Shown here: positions 19,015-30,447 of the stretch, in pieces | Position numbering within the stretch: position 1 is the stretch's first letter | Layout: each line of letters opens with the position of its first letter | DNA from: Notospermus geniculatus | Taxonomy: Eukaryota; Nemertea; Pilidiophora; Heteronemertea; Lineidae | Direction: 5' to 3' | DNA length: 64,000 nt | Assembly (NCBI GenBank): GCA_002633025.1 | Contig: NMRB01001057.1 | Coordinates: forward strand, 118,254-182,253 | Notes under the pieces: model-generated | Told to the model about the DNA's origin: nothing | Databases searched by the model: none | The model's input: the letters and a program-made list of their open reading frames with translations, nothing else | Program-made: the position numbers and the translations under genes

Positions 19015-20371
19015 TGAAATCTGAGTACACTCGGCCTATACATAATCAAGTTATTGTGTTAATCGTCTAGAACCTTCTCACTCATAACGAAGTAGAAAGG
19101 ATGCGGCAAATAATGCTTCAATTATTGGTAGTGTTACAGCAAACCGCAAGAGAGCGCTCGGGAAAATCAACCTTCTGTTACTGGTAAAATACACCAACCA
19201 ATGAGAACGACGCCGTAGGCAGATTCCCCGAACATTCCTACGACTGCCAAGGGTTAGTGAACTTTAACTTATCGTACCATATCTTACTGATGCTTTAAGC
19301 CGTCTGATTCCGTCACGTCCTCCATTATTCTCGACTTTGTCAATTTCAATAGACACATCTCTCAACTGATCGTAATCACTCGAGTCATTTGTCTTATTTT
19401 ATGAATGAAGGATGACTACGAAGAAATCAACTAAGCGAAGAATGAACGGGCAAGAAACAATATTAGTGTGATTGTAATTGCTTGCCTGAGGGTTACCGTT
19501 TCATGCTTTGAAATCGGATTGGTTTAGGATAGCAGGAATTAATGGTGTGTGCTGGCTGTAGTGGCTAACGAACGTCGTAAGCAACGTGTACACTTGCAAC
19601 ATTTTTACAACATTTTTGCAACGTTTTCACAACTTTCAGTGTTACAATACATATACAATGTTGGACAAATTGCTTTTTGTCTACAGGGGTTACGAGTTGT
19701 TGTTGAATGTTGGTAAAATATTGCTATTTTGTGAGCCTTTGGACATAGGGTCAAAAGATCATGTTGCTCACGGATGTTCTTCAAATGTTGGAATGAAATG
19801 GTCCATGGACCATGTATTCACCTGGGTGAATTACCAAACGACGAATAACAAGTGTCAAGTCGAAATGTTCCAGGAAAACATCATACCTGGTCAGAACATT
19901 CTTTGGGGTATTGTTCATGAGATGAGTCAAAGTACATTTTTCAAGATGGACGACTGGCGGCCATATTTAAAATCCAGTCCGGCTGAAATTTGACCTCGTT
20001 GACCTTTAAAAGTAGGTCAAATCAAATACCCGTTTAGATATGTCATGTATCCTTATAGATGTACCTATGATAAAAATTTGGAGATGATCCAGTCATCAGT
20101 TCAGGCGTTATTGCACTTTTTGTGTTTTCGGTTTTGGCCACCTGGAGGCCAAGGCAGCCAGAGTCAGATCGGTTACCGAAAACAAAAACAAAATTTGAAG
20201 AGCGTATGTCTCTGTTCAACGAGTTCCATATCGTAACCAGAATCATAGGTTATTTGCTACTCTGCCATTTTATCAGGAAAACCGTATCAATATGTAAACA
20301 ATTTACTTAATGACTGATAAACTGTTGATATGAAATATCGACATCAAAACAAGATGACCTTACCATACACT
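19015..20371. other. Intergenic, no supported gene
   Basis: A 135-residue plus frame lies at 19586-19993. It has no signal peptide, domain or repeat support and contains the short palindrome atggtccatggaccat. I treat it as a chance frame. Confidence 0.25.
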
Positions 20372-20977
20372 CAGGATGGCCCAAAAAACGGCACAGGTCT
20401 CAACGTTCAGTCCAAAACCAGTATTATGGATAGAGAATCTTTATAGGAGCACAATAACACCAAGACAGCTAATAATTCGGTCTTGTAGTGTTAGCTGCTG
20501 AGACCTTTTTGCCAAGCAATGTCAGAGGTCCTTAATTAATTTACCGGCGATCCACTAATTTGTTACTGATAGGGCCCTCGACTGACCTTGCTTTATGAAT
20601 ATGTACGGTCTGGAGCTCGAACCACCGGGACTGAACCAGGGTTTCTGCAGAAATTGAAAAGGAGGGTACACCCGCTCACACCCTCCTCCAGTCGAAGCTC
20701 TGGGGGCCTCCCCCAGGAAAATTTTGTTAACCCTGAAAATGTATTTCTCCGGCATTTGGAAGAAGAAATCGGCATTGCCCAGCAGACAAAGGGAAGGACA
20801 TACACCCTTCTTCAAGTCGTGGGAGGGATTTGTCCCCCTGTACCCCCCTGGCAGAAACCTTGTGAATAGGGAAATCCTGTTGTCTTCTATCTTTCAGAAA
20901 GATTCTCCATCCATTGAGAACAGCAGTTTTGGGATCTGGTAATGGAAGTATGCTTGTCCGTTTTTTGGGCCACCCTG
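20372..20977. mobile_element. Mariner-like MITE, copy 2
   Basis: Left end caggatggcccaaaaaacgg and right end ccgttttttgggccaccctg are near complements. TA follows the right end; the left flank is CT, so one target base has decayed or the end is imprecise. The centre contains a low-complexity insert at about 20640-20860 absent from the copy at 16841. Confidence 0.75.
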
Positions 20978-21376
20978 TATACCAAACAACGAATGTATAC
21001 CAAACAACGAGTGTATGCTCTTGTAGATGCATAACAACTTTATCTACTTGACCGAACTGATAAATCACTGATAACATAGCTGTTTTACTCATGTTTGCCG
21101 GGTTATTTGAGTATTTACATCAAAGAACCGATTCGGGACAAATCAGGATGTAATAAAGGATTTCATTGGAAGAATCATAAAATGTGTAGTCACAGAGGAT
21201 ATGATTGGTCGATTTATAGCCTCTTTCCTGTTTTGTCATGCGACATGTATGGAAGGTCACGAATCATGTATTCAGACACTTAGAAAAAATAGACCGTCTG
21301 GGAAATAGTGAATGCACTGACGTACTGAAATTGTTCGTAGATATATCAAAATAGCTACGGAAATGAATGAATTTAA

Positions 21377-21756
21377 AAGCGAATGGCTCGCCGGGTTTGT
21401 TGACAGTTGTTTGTTGACACGTCCTCAAATCAAGCGCCGTTTTGAGAAAAAAGCGAAAGAAGGATTTTGGTTTAATGGGAAATGCATTAGACAGTCAAAC
21501 TTCGGAGGCGTATTCTGCAAAATCTACCGCTTCGAAATCAATGTGAATAGCACAGAATGTACATTTTGACCGACTGAATTTGAAAACGTCATTAACCCAT
21601 TTTAACAAGTTTTTAATGGAACCTCGTCCCCAGTGTTTACGTTCGCATATGTGCACAGGTTTTGCATATGGCTAGCACGGCTTTGCCTGGAGGCGAGATT
21701 CACTCTCTATGAGAGGTACCACCAAAAATGTAAACAAACCCCGCGAGCCATTTGCT
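21377..21756. mobile_element. TTAA-flanked MITE (piggyBac-like), copy 1
   Basis: Ends are aagcgaatggctcgccgggt and ccccgcgagccatttgct, with TTAA on both sides. Its body is closely similar to 34863-35243. The 68-residue frame at 21363-21569 overlaps it and is rejected. Confidence 0.85.
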
Positions 21757-21877
21757 TTAATGTCGTAACCTTCCTGTTCGGGTCAGAGACCTGTTCTGGA
21801 AAGTTGTTGGAAGGGTACGACACAATGAGGTTATGGGAAGATTATGTACTAAGAAAATCTGGTGCTACTGAATATAT

Positions 21878-22503
21878 CAAAATCACAGTTGTAGGGTTAC
21901 AGAGGTCTGTCTTTGCCGGGTTCCAGCTTCTCCTGTTGGTGATGGTGGGCATAAGCAGGCTCTTGATTATCTTCGAATCGAAGTCCTGACACTGACGCTT
22001 TTGATCATTCGGAACGACCTGAGGCGAACTGCTATCTGTCACTGGGCGGCGCATTTCACCTCGGACACAAGTCCAAGGCAGCCATGTTGTTTATCATCAA
22101 ACCCACGTGACCGCCGTGGGACTATTTTCGCCGAATTTTGGCCCGTTAAGATGTTCAACCGTACTTGCTCGACAAGTTGAGGCATATTATATATAAACGT
22201 ACCGGTATCTCACCTAATCTGCCAATTGTTGATCAATAACGCAACGTTTTTATGCGACCTATTTAGTTGAATGCGCAGGTGTGATGAGGTGACCGCATCT
22301 GAATTCTCACAAACGGGCAGCGATCGTTGCGCGTTCAAGATGGCTGCCTTGGACTTGTGTGCGAGGGGAAATGCGAGTATCTACGGAAATTGCCGAGCAG
22401 TTGCCTTCGGAAGTTCCGAATGGCTTTTGATATGATAATGTTGGAGGAGCTAGATCCCAGTGGCAAAGACAGATCTCTGTGAACTTACAACTGCAGTTTT
22501 GGT
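21878..22503. mobile_element. Foldback repeat hosting another MITE
   Basis: Arms share cacag-tgtagggttacagag and its complement near 22460-22500. Inner words cttctcctgttggtgatgg and tcgaatcgaagtcctgac match 41880-42105, 43340-43562, 51111-51290, 52899-53120 and, inverted, 36755-36850. It is interrupted by 22006-22422. Confidence 0.75.
22006..22422. mobile_element. 417-bp MITE with 9-bp target duplication, copy 1
   Basis: Ends are cattcggaac and gttccgaatg. GCTTTTGAT lies immediately on both sides (21997-22005 and 22423-22431). The uninterrupted host sequence is present at about 42018-42045. The same element, same length and opposite orientation, is at 27970-28386. Confidence 0.88.
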
Positions 22504-24447
22504 GTATGTTCTTTTCTACGACATCCCATAAAATATGTCGTGGCAGCAAAGCAAGGAAAGATCAAAGCTATCCTAGCCTTCTCGTGATGTATACCAACCG
22601 ATCTTTATATCGACCTGAAATTAAACACCGGTAATTGCCAAACACGATAAAGTCGCTTTCAATTTAGGTTATATCAGGACAGTGACATGAAATTTGTCTG
22701 GTTTTGATTGCACCACAGATTGTATAAGTTTGAAACTGGATTAGACGTGATGTGTTATTTAAGTGACCTACAAGGGTCATGTAGAGGTGAAATCATTGAT
22801 AAATAGCCCTAAGAATTCACCTTGAAAATACTTAGTGGCTTATGCTGAAACTAGTATGTCCCCATTTGACATCGTCAAGCGATTTAAAGGAGCACGGCAT
22901 ATTTTGACTGCCAATGTAGAGGGAGTCATCTAGCGGCAGCAATATGAACTACAAAATAACTCGAAATATTCCCATGATAAAAATACTCAGCCTCCACTAC
23001 ATTACCCTAAAACAACACGACGCCAGACGCTTATTTAGACCCAAGGTCCATTTCTTTCGTCCGTTATGGGTAAAAAGCCGCGAGATATCACTACGTCACC
23101 AGCGATACGGTCGTTGATTTCAGTAACGTAATCCGACAGACAGGCGAATCCGTGGCTGACCTAACAAGATCTTCTGACAAAGAAATGTGGCTTCTTTCGT
23201 AAAAGAAACCCCAGAGCAGTCATGCAAGAATAGTTCGAAGTGACACAATCCAATTCATCGTAGGCGTGTGTTTTTTACATTTTCTTCTGAACCAGTGGGG
23301 GAGTATGTCATCGGCGAAGTCAACTTTTGATTTCTGCGGCCCAAGATAACGGTATAGTACAAGTTACACTCGGCCCCAGTGTGTATCCGACGTCCCGGTC
23401 TCCTACACACTGGCACATTTGGGGCTCAAAAGCCGGTAACACCACTAGATGGCACTCCACTGGGCTCCAGCCAATCACCACGCTTTCTCACTCATAATTC
23501 CCGCGGAAATTACTTCCAGGAAAAACCCAACCCCGTCCCCAGGGGTATAGTTCGCTCAGACAACCTTGGACCACTCGCCATATTGTCAGAAAGCGCGCGA
23601 ACGAGGTTGGGAAAACCCAAGGACCCGTGCTGCCACCATGCGGTCTTCACGACTGTTAATCTCTAAAAGAGCCAGACGCGGAGGGTGATTTACCGAAGGG
23701 GTGAGCCCGTAGCGTCTGGCCAAGCGAGACTAAGTACAAGTAGGCGGAGCGACAACGTCGAGGATGGGATTTTGGAAAATATGGAGTCTGGACGAATGGA
23801 TCCGTGGATTGCTGGACAAGGCAACCATGGATTAACAGTCATCGTTCTGCACTACACGGATGACCGACCGATGACTGATAGTCCATACTTTCCTTGTCCA
23901 CATGACTGATCCAGTGGTCCATTTTTCTATACACTCCCATGTTTTTCCATACCCGCGGGGATGTGGTTACATTCATCGAGCGGGAGGCAAGTTCAAAGCC
24001 GTTGCAAGATTTACGGCTCTCGCCTCGACTTCTTAAAGGCCTCTGTTTTCACAAGACGGCTTTTGAAAAGGATGTCATTTTTCGAGTCACTGGTCATTTG
24101 TCACGCGTGATGCGAAAATGGCCAATTCATTTCAAGGTAAAAACCGACACAACCAAAAGGCGATAAATTGAAGTGCACAACGAAAGAAATTGACAAAGGG
24201 AATTTACTTTCGGTGTTTCAACACCCGCGATTCTTGGATAACACAAACACCAGCACAACTTAAACCACAGTCTGTTCGGTCATTTTTTGACGGATAAAAA
24301 CGTTTACATGCCGAGTTATCATTGTGCTAGGAGCACAGTCGATTTTCCAATGGTGGCTAGCTTGCTGCCAAATAAAATATGCTCATGCTGAATGGGCATT
24401 TTTGTAACTTCCCAGCCGCCGGGTGTGAAACGCAAGTTAGGAAAGTA
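22504..24447. other. Intergenic, no supported gene
   Basis: Frames at 23379-23666, 23685-23909 and 23939-24166 have no recognisable domain. No foldback was seen by eye, though distant diverged arms could be missed. Confidence 0.25.
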
Positions 24448-24600
24448 AAGCTGCTTTTCCACGAGGCGTTTGCGGGCGCGGAATAGGAGGCGGGCGCGGG
24501 TGGAAAAAATCGAACCAACGTATTTCCCATTAGCTGTTCCACCCGCACCCGCTCCCGCCACCGAAACCGCGTCCGCAAACGTCCCGTGGAAAAGCAGCCT
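24448..24600. mobile_element. GC-rich foldback element
   Basis: The arms ctgcttttccacgaggcgtt and its near complement aacgtcccgtggaaaagcag enclose a GC-rich centre with ggcgggcgcgg-type words. Confidence 0.75.
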
Positions 24601-24639
24601 TAGATTTTACAGAGCGGCTATTGACCGGCGGATGGAATA

Positions 24640-24972
24640 GCCGATGTAACGTTTTCGTTTTTGAATGTTCCCCATCTGTGAGTGTCCCCCTGCTCTTGTC
24701 TGACGGCTCTTGTCCTGCTCTTGTCTGACGGAATAAGCTGCGACTTGAGATTGGGGGCCCACAGAGAAACATTTTTTTCTTAAAATATTATCTCAGGAGT
24801 GCAAGCGCCCACTTAGGGCATTATAGCTACTCAAAAAACAATACTGGACGATATTAATGATATGTAGGAGGAAACCGGAGCCCCCGGAGAACACCTACAA
24901 TGTCACGTTTTCGTTTTTGAATGTTCCCCATCTGTGAGTGTCCCCCTGCTCTTGTCTGACGGAATAAGCCCT
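24640..24972. repeat. Two direct copies of a dispersed repeat
   Basis: cacgttttcgtttttgaatg / ttccccatctgtgagtgtcc / ctgctcttgtctgacggaat occurs at 24648-24735 and 24905-24968, with an extra ctcttgtcctg duplication in the first copy. It is related to 13355-13560. Confidence 0.6.
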
Positions 24973-25010
24973 GGAGAAAACCTACGATGTCAAGGAGAGA
25001 TCGCCCTCTC

Positions 25011-25102
25011 TACCACATAAAGCCACTTGCACGACCGGGGATCGAACCCGCGACCTCAGTCGTGGCAGGCGCCGATGTTTCCACTGCGCCACCCCGACAC
25101 CC
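25011..25102 (-). mobile_element. tRNA-derived SINE head, third family
   Basis: On the minus strand the A-box-like tggcgcagtgg and a perfect B box ggttcgatccc are spaced as in a tRNA. The clover-leaf ends do not pair convincingly, so a SINE head is preferred over a functional tRNA gene. Confidence 0.6.
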
Positions 25103-25342
25103 AGGGAAACATGTCGATCTATCTGCCAGCGTTTCCCAAACAAGGGGAAAAATACCGACACACAGAAACAGGTGTCGCACCGGTTTGCAACCGTGTAATG
25201 TGGTTCGTTGTTTTTTTTTCGGAAACTTGAAAACCGTGCCTTCAGCGCAATAAGCAAGAATATCGTACCTCGAGGTCGAATTCTTGAATTTGATTGGCCG
25301 ATACGCATCACGTGACCATGACAGATGTTGTAACGTCCCCCT

Positions 25343-25501
25343 CACTCTAAAAACTAAAGAATTAAAGGAACTCCTAAAGAGCTCCTTGAACACTGAAAAA
25401 GCCCATACAGTGAGTGCTCTTAAAAGAGCACTCGCTCTTAAAAGAGCACTCACTGTACAGGCTCTTTTAGGAGTTCCTTTAACTCTTTAGTTTTTAGAGT
25501 G
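25343..25501. mobile_element. Foldback MITE
   Basis: Ends are cactctaaaaactaaagaat and its near complement ctctttagtttttagagtg. A tandem tcttaaaagagcactc motif sits at the centre. Confidence 0.8.
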
Positions 25502-25535
25502 CTCCATTGAACACTGTTCACCTGTGGCAACCACC

Positions 25536-25951
25536 CAATCTCGTACCTAGAGATTCGTTACGCTCGGGCCGAGGTTGTAGGTCGCTCCACTAATCTCTGG
25601 AGACGGCTAAGCCCTAGCGGTGGCTTCGGGAACCAAAATGCAGGCAAGTGCGTTACACACGGCGCATCCCGCTTCACTCCAAGTTTATACGGTGCGCCAA
25701 GTAGTGCTGTGGATTTTCCTCAATAAATACAACAGATCCCTCGAAAAAACCTTTCTAAGGACAATTTTGTGTGTAACATTTTATACTCAATTCATCTCAA
25801 GTAATTTCAGTGCATTTGTGGTTAAAATTCGGTCTAAAATTGCACGATGCCAAAAATCACCTAAGGCGTGAAAATGGCTAGCCGTCTCCAGAGATTAGTG
25901 TAGCGACCGACAACCTCGGCCGAGCGTAAATAATCTCTGGGTACGAGATTG
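25536..25951. mobile_element. 416-bp foldback element with 9-bp target duplication
   Basis: Ends are caatctcgtacc and ggtacgagattg. GCAACCACC lies directly on both sides (25527-25535 and 25952-25960). Outer arms of about 70 bases pair well, including gccgaggttgtaggtcgct and its near complement. It is distinct in sequence from the other 9-bp-target element. Confidence 0.85.
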
Positions 25952-26455
25952 GCAACCACCTTGCCGGAGCGGTATGCCAATCGGTGCAACAGGGCTGTAA
26001 GCAACTTGTTACTGACACACGAGAAATCAATCTCGACACTGAACACGTAAACATCTCATCCGACGCGCCAGTTCAAGTTTCAATTAATGAATCCAGACGC
26101 CTACATCAATGAAAACATCCATCGGTCACTCGGGTACCAGAAACGATGACCGCTTTGTGTATTCTCTGTTGTGATCTCACCAATCAAGGTCGTCGAATCA
26201 TTTGTATTTACATCACTGGCGAATGCAGAAACGTGGGAACCAATCAGATCGCTTGTTATTCATTAACAATTATTCTGATTGGCTGAGGGGAAATTTCAAG
26301 GTTAGGGGTTTTATCGTTGAATACTTGTGGATATTATGTGCCTCATAATTTTGCATCAAACAGCCATTTTACAAGAATGTTCCGTCGGTTGACATTGCCG
26401 CATCAATGGCGGCAGCAGCGTATTGTGACGCTATGTTTTTTTTATTGACAATAAT

Positions 26456-26605
26456 AGGGAGTTTAAGAAATCAAACGGTAAACGTTAACTTTACGACAAC
26501 GTTATTTTTGCACCGAAAATGCAATATATAATCTTGTGAATTCGCAGTATGAAAAATAACGTTGTCGTAAAGTTAACGTTTATCGTTTGATTTCTTAAAC
26601 TCCCT
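26456..26605. mobile_element. Foldback MITE related to 17833-17983
   Basis: Ends are agggagtttaagaaatcaaa and tttgatttcttaaactccct. Arms of about 60 bases pair almost completely. The flanks read AAT and ATT, so the target duplication is not clean. Confidence 0.8.
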
Positions 26606-26646
26606 ATTATCCAGTGCGGGTGAACGTCGCGCACTAGGCATTATGA

Positions 26647-26835
26647 CAGTCCATCACTAAAATACATCGACAGAAATCATGGTTATGTTCGCAATGTTTT
26701 GCTGATGAGGTTGAAGATGAGCTCCACTTTTTCACCATATGTGAAAACTTCCCATGTGAACGGCAAGCTTTTTATCACAAGATTAATGATATTTACGTCA
26801 ACATTAAGGAATCAGAAAGTTTGTTGATTAAATAA
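26647..26835 (+). pseudogene. C-terminal remnant of a LINE (non-LTR) reverse transcriptase
   Basis: An open frame without an ATG reads HRQKSWLCSQC, then ADEVEDELHFFTICENFPCER, ending with TAA at 26833-26835. C-x-x-C, an acidic VEDE block, H-F-F, a further C and C-E-R form the pattern usual at the very C-terminus of many LINE polymerases. Everything upstream of about 26647 is missing, so the copy is 5'-truncated and dead. Confidence 0.6.
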
Positions 26836-27337
26836 AATAATTCCAATTCTAATTCTAGTTCCTACGTCCTACGATAGAGCCTGCGGGATGACCCGAATCT
26901 CAGGACGCCGAATGACGTGCAGAACATATTAAAAGGCGATGCATGGGCGTCAATAGTCTAGCACCCTGGACCGTGACCTTTACGTCCAGGCCTACTTAAC
27001 AATAACGAAACAAGGTTACTACAGGCGTATTTTCGATCTCTGTCCCACAACCACTTTCCTGCTTCATGCTTGATGTCGGATGTCAGGGCCATAAGGAAGT
27101 TTTTGTTTAAGAATGATTCAACTCCAACTAATACGTTCCGGAAAACGTACAATAGTAAATCACCCTTGGGTTTTCCTGATTGCTCAGTGTAATGCCTACA
27201 TTTTTCCCGGATTCTGTATGAGATTCCGTGCTTGACCTGCTTTCAATGAGACAATCGACTTTAAATCTGTGACTGTCAGTGACAATTTTGTAAAAATTCT
27301 AAACTACAATGTAATCATGAGCCGTATTCTAGAAGCC

Positions 27338-27590
27338 TCCTTAACTCTAAGGTCCACTTTAAGCTTTTGTATTCTGCCCTGCAAACAACAGCTAAAGGTA
27401 ACCCCTAGGGCCGTATGCACCAAACGAAGATAATCTTCAACTCGGGTTGAGCCACAACTTTTCAATTGTTCAGGTTTACTGGGGTATGATCTGACAATGG
27501 AAAAGTTGTGGCTGAACCTGAGTTCAAGATTATCTTTGCTTGGTGCATACGGCCCTTAGAGTTAAGGAAGCTTCTAGAATACGGCCCAAT
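27338..27590. mobile_element. Foldback element with a second one nested inside
   Basis: Outer arms are gccgtattctagaagcctcc / ttaactctaag and their complements ending at about 27589. Inner element 27410-27554 has ends gggccgtatgcaccaaacga and ttggtgcatacggccc, with inner arms matching around aagataatctt. Both carry GGCC-type ends. Confidence 0.8.
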
Positions 27591-27969
27591 GTATCATGAC
27601 TTCATTGTTACATGTTTGTAAACATGGATGTTTACATTATGTTACTTTGGATTTTGGGACGTGTCAACCTATCAGCAGGAGTTTAGTTTGTTGGAGGAAA
27701 AGTTGCCAATTTATCAGCAATATCACAAGTGAATCTATAGAATAGTTCTGGAAATTCTGCTGCAGGCACTTTTCTGTAAAATCTACTGTATCAGTGTATT
27801 TTTTTCATTTTCGACAAAACCGCCATGTCTTTGAAAGGGTGCAGTGACTAAAACCAAGCCCCAGGGTCTACAGTGAGTCATTACCAGGAACCTAGAAGCG
27901 GAACTTTCAATTCTTACGCGACCGGTCCCTCAGGCTGTTCATGAATCACAACTTACTATTTAACAAGAC

Positions 27970-28386
27970 CATTCGGAACTTCCGAAGGCAACTGCTCGGC
28001 AATTTCCGTACGGTCGCATTTCCCCTCGGACACAATTCCAAGGCAGCCATCTTGAATGCGCAACGATTGCTGCCCGTTTGTGAGAGTTCAAATGCGGTTC
28101 GCCTCATCACACCCTGCGCATGAACGAAATAGGTCACACAAAACGTTGCGTTATTGATCAATAATTGGCAGATTGGATGAGATACCGGTAAGTTTATAAA
28201 TAATATGCCTCAAGTTATCCAGCAAATAAGTTTGAACACCTTAACAGGCCAAAATTCTGCCAAAATAGTCCCACGGTCGGTCACGTGGGTTTGTTGATAA
28301 ACAATATGGCTGCCTTGCACTTGTGTCCGAGGTGAAATGCGCCGTCCAGTGGCAGATAAGCAGTTCGCCTCAGGTCGTTCCGAATG
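27970..28386. mobile_element. 417-bp MITE with 9-bp target duplication, copy 2
   Basis: Ends are cattcggaac and gttccgaatg. TAACAAGAC flanks both sides (27961-27969 and 28387-28395). It is inverted relative to 22006-22422 and has the same length. The minus frames here lie within the element. Confidence 0.88.
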
Positions 28387-28879
28387 TAACAAGACATGCA
28401 CCCAGTGTTTGATCAAATGAAACACACTCTCTTTGGCATTGCAATCATTGGTAAATGAGAATCTTAGTAAACCCTGTTACAGTCATATAACACAAGTTGA
28501 TTTCTGCCGTTGATGGCCAATCATTTACGGAAAAAATAAAACACAATCATTCGCCTTGGAGAAAGAAAACGAACTGGGTATCCAAATTGTGTCACAATAA
28601 TTGATTTTGTGATGAGTCAGTTTAGAAAAATTACCTTCCCGTCAAAGAAAACATGTCGAACCGTGAGGAAAACTTTGATGAAGGTAATAATATTTAGTGC
28701 AAAATTTCAATTTGGTATCTGGGGAACTTAGGCTTTCAATTTTAGACAGCCTGATGCACCTGCACCAATTTTAGCAACTTTTTTTGCATCTGGTGATGAA
28801 GTAAGTGGCACTTCTATCAGCTGGGTGCTTCGTTCGTGAACATAAACTTTGCAAAGTAGAAATCTTTGTTGAGTATGAC
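28387..28879. other. Intergenic, nothing recognised
   Basis: AT-rich sequence without convincing repeat or exon signals. Confidence 0.3.
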
Positions 28880-29150
28880 CATAAGGCATCCGTTACATAA
28901 AAGTATACGGTATACGAAAACGCCTGTTAACAAAGGCATTCCGAGGATTCACGACCGTGAAGCCATTGTTAGCCGGCGTTTTCGTATACCGTATACTTCT
29001 ATGTAATGGCCTAAGGCTTCCTTTTCATCGAAGTATACGGTATACGAAAATGCCGGTTAACAATGGCTTCACGGTTGTGAATTCTCGGGAAGCCTTTGTT
29101 AACTGGCCTTTTCGTATACCGTATACTTCTATGTAACGGAAGCCTTAAGG
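28880..29150. mobile_element. Double hairpin: two foldback units head to head
   Basis: aagtatacggtatacgaaaa or its complement occurs four times. Hairpin 1 (about 28902-29000) is nearly the reverse complement of hairpin 2 (about 29030-29129), and outer arms around ccgttacata and tatgtaacgg enclose both. Confidence 0.8.
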
Positions 29151-29365
29151 AATCAAACATAAAGGTTTAACTGCGAACGATGAAGTAACTGAGGCATACA
29201 CTTCATGTGTTGCCACCAGATGTCTCTCACTGCCTGAATTTTGGCTTTACGTAATGCTGGAAATATCTCTGATTATCCTCAGAAATGGAATTCAAGGCAT
29301 CAAGTTGACAGATTCGTGTACCCCACTACCATAAAAAGTTGAAACTCCTGCCGATTACGCGGTGA
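29151..29365. mobile_element. Rearranged fragments of the 490-bp MITE
   Basis: 29155-29255 matches one end of the element in one orientation and 29259-29365 matches the same end region in the other. The double hairpin at 28880-29150 lies against it. Confidence 0.55.
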
Positions 29366-29769
29366 CGAAGGAAGCGAGCGCTCAGAATCCCCGACATTCT
29401 CAGGAAACCCTCACCGCCACTTTCCCGGCGCCCCAGGCCCCAATGAATTATAAATGAATCAGTTGTATAAATGTCCCTTTGTTTTACTAAGGGTCGAGAA
29501 ACTGATAGATTTCGCATTTTCAATTACCAGAAGGGCTCCATCTCTATTCACCGGTCCCTAAATGCGTCATCGGGATTTGAGTCAATCCAGGGAACATTGG
29601 GAAAATGCTGAGTAACGGCGCAAGTTGTTAGTTCCCAGGCGGTTTTAAGAAGAAGGTAGAAACGATTTTCTTAATGCTGATACCGGTACACCTATTGTCA
29701 TTGGCCTAAGGGAGTCATAAGTTTGGCGCAAGCCAGAAGTAGCAGTCACGATATAATGGAATAGTCCTG

Positions 29770-29838
29770 ATAGGTGTGTGTGGTTAGAATGTCCACTTAA
29801 AAAGTGGCAGGTCCCGAGTTCGAATCCAGCCTGGACCG
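29770..29838 (+). mobile_element. tRNA-like sequence, probable SINE head
   Basis: tggttagaatgtccacttaa, then gtcccgagttcgaatccagc with a perfect B box. The acceptor ends do not pair, so a working tRNA gene is unlikely. Confidence 0.45.
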
Positions 29839-29903
29839 AACGGGATTAATCATCCCTGCCTGATTAATGCGATGGGCCAGTAAGCCGAGGTGCCTATACT
29901 CTC

Positions 29904-30326
29904 CATTCCAGTTCCGATTGGTGCGAGGTTTACCAACGATAGCTCCGCAACGGCTGGGTCGATTTTGATGAAACATACGTCAATCGACTTGTCTTTCTTG
30001 GCGGTACAGCCATCATCACTGTCATTTTCCCGAAAAACGTGACAGAAAAAAGTTCTTTCACAAATCACAGTTCGTGTTTACGGCCGAAATGGTGGCCATT
30101 TTGAAATGACGCAATGCATCGCACACGTGTAAACTGCACTGAACAGCATAGCGAAATGAAATGGGTTTTGAGAAAGGGATCCGTTATGCAGGCCTTACGC
30201 GAAAAATGAAGATAGCAGAAAGATACCGGCAAGAAAGACAAGTTAATTGATGTATGGTATGTTGAATTTGACCCAGCCGTTGCGGAGATATCGGCTGAAA
30301 ACCTCGCGCCACTGGGATTTGGAATG
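29904..30326. mobile_element. Foldback MITE, about 423 bp
   Basis: Arms include gctccgcaacggctgggtcg with its near complement cccagccgttgcggagat, and gacttgtctttcttg with caagaaagacaagtt. Outer words cattcca and tggaatg mark the ends. Confidence 0.75.
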
Positions 30327-30329
30327 AAC

Positions 30330-30447
30330 TGTACAAGTACTTTGCCCCTTTGCAAGGGCAAGTAAAAGACCCTATTTTATCCAAATAAGGAACATGAGGG
30401 GATTGAGACGGCCTCTGTTCTATATTTACGATGGCCAATGATGCTCA
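30330..30447 (+). mobile_element. SINE tail fragment
   Basis: Contains gcaagggcaagtaaaagacc, aaggaacatgag and gatggccaatgatgct, the tail in plus orientation as at 32590-32697. Confidence 0.55.

Noticed and set aside
19586-19993. 135-residue plus frame
   Set aside because: No recognisable domain, no paralogue in the window, no promoter or splice context.
25011-25102. Possible true tRNA gene
   Set aside because: A and B boxes are good but acceptor-stem pairing is not; similar heads elsewhere are joined to SINE bodies.
25010-25453. 147-residue minus frame
   Set aside because: Spans a tRNA-derived SINE head and part of a foldback element.
29770-29838. Possible true tRNA gene on the plus strand
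   Set aside because: The B box is perfect but the ends do not form an acceptor stem.
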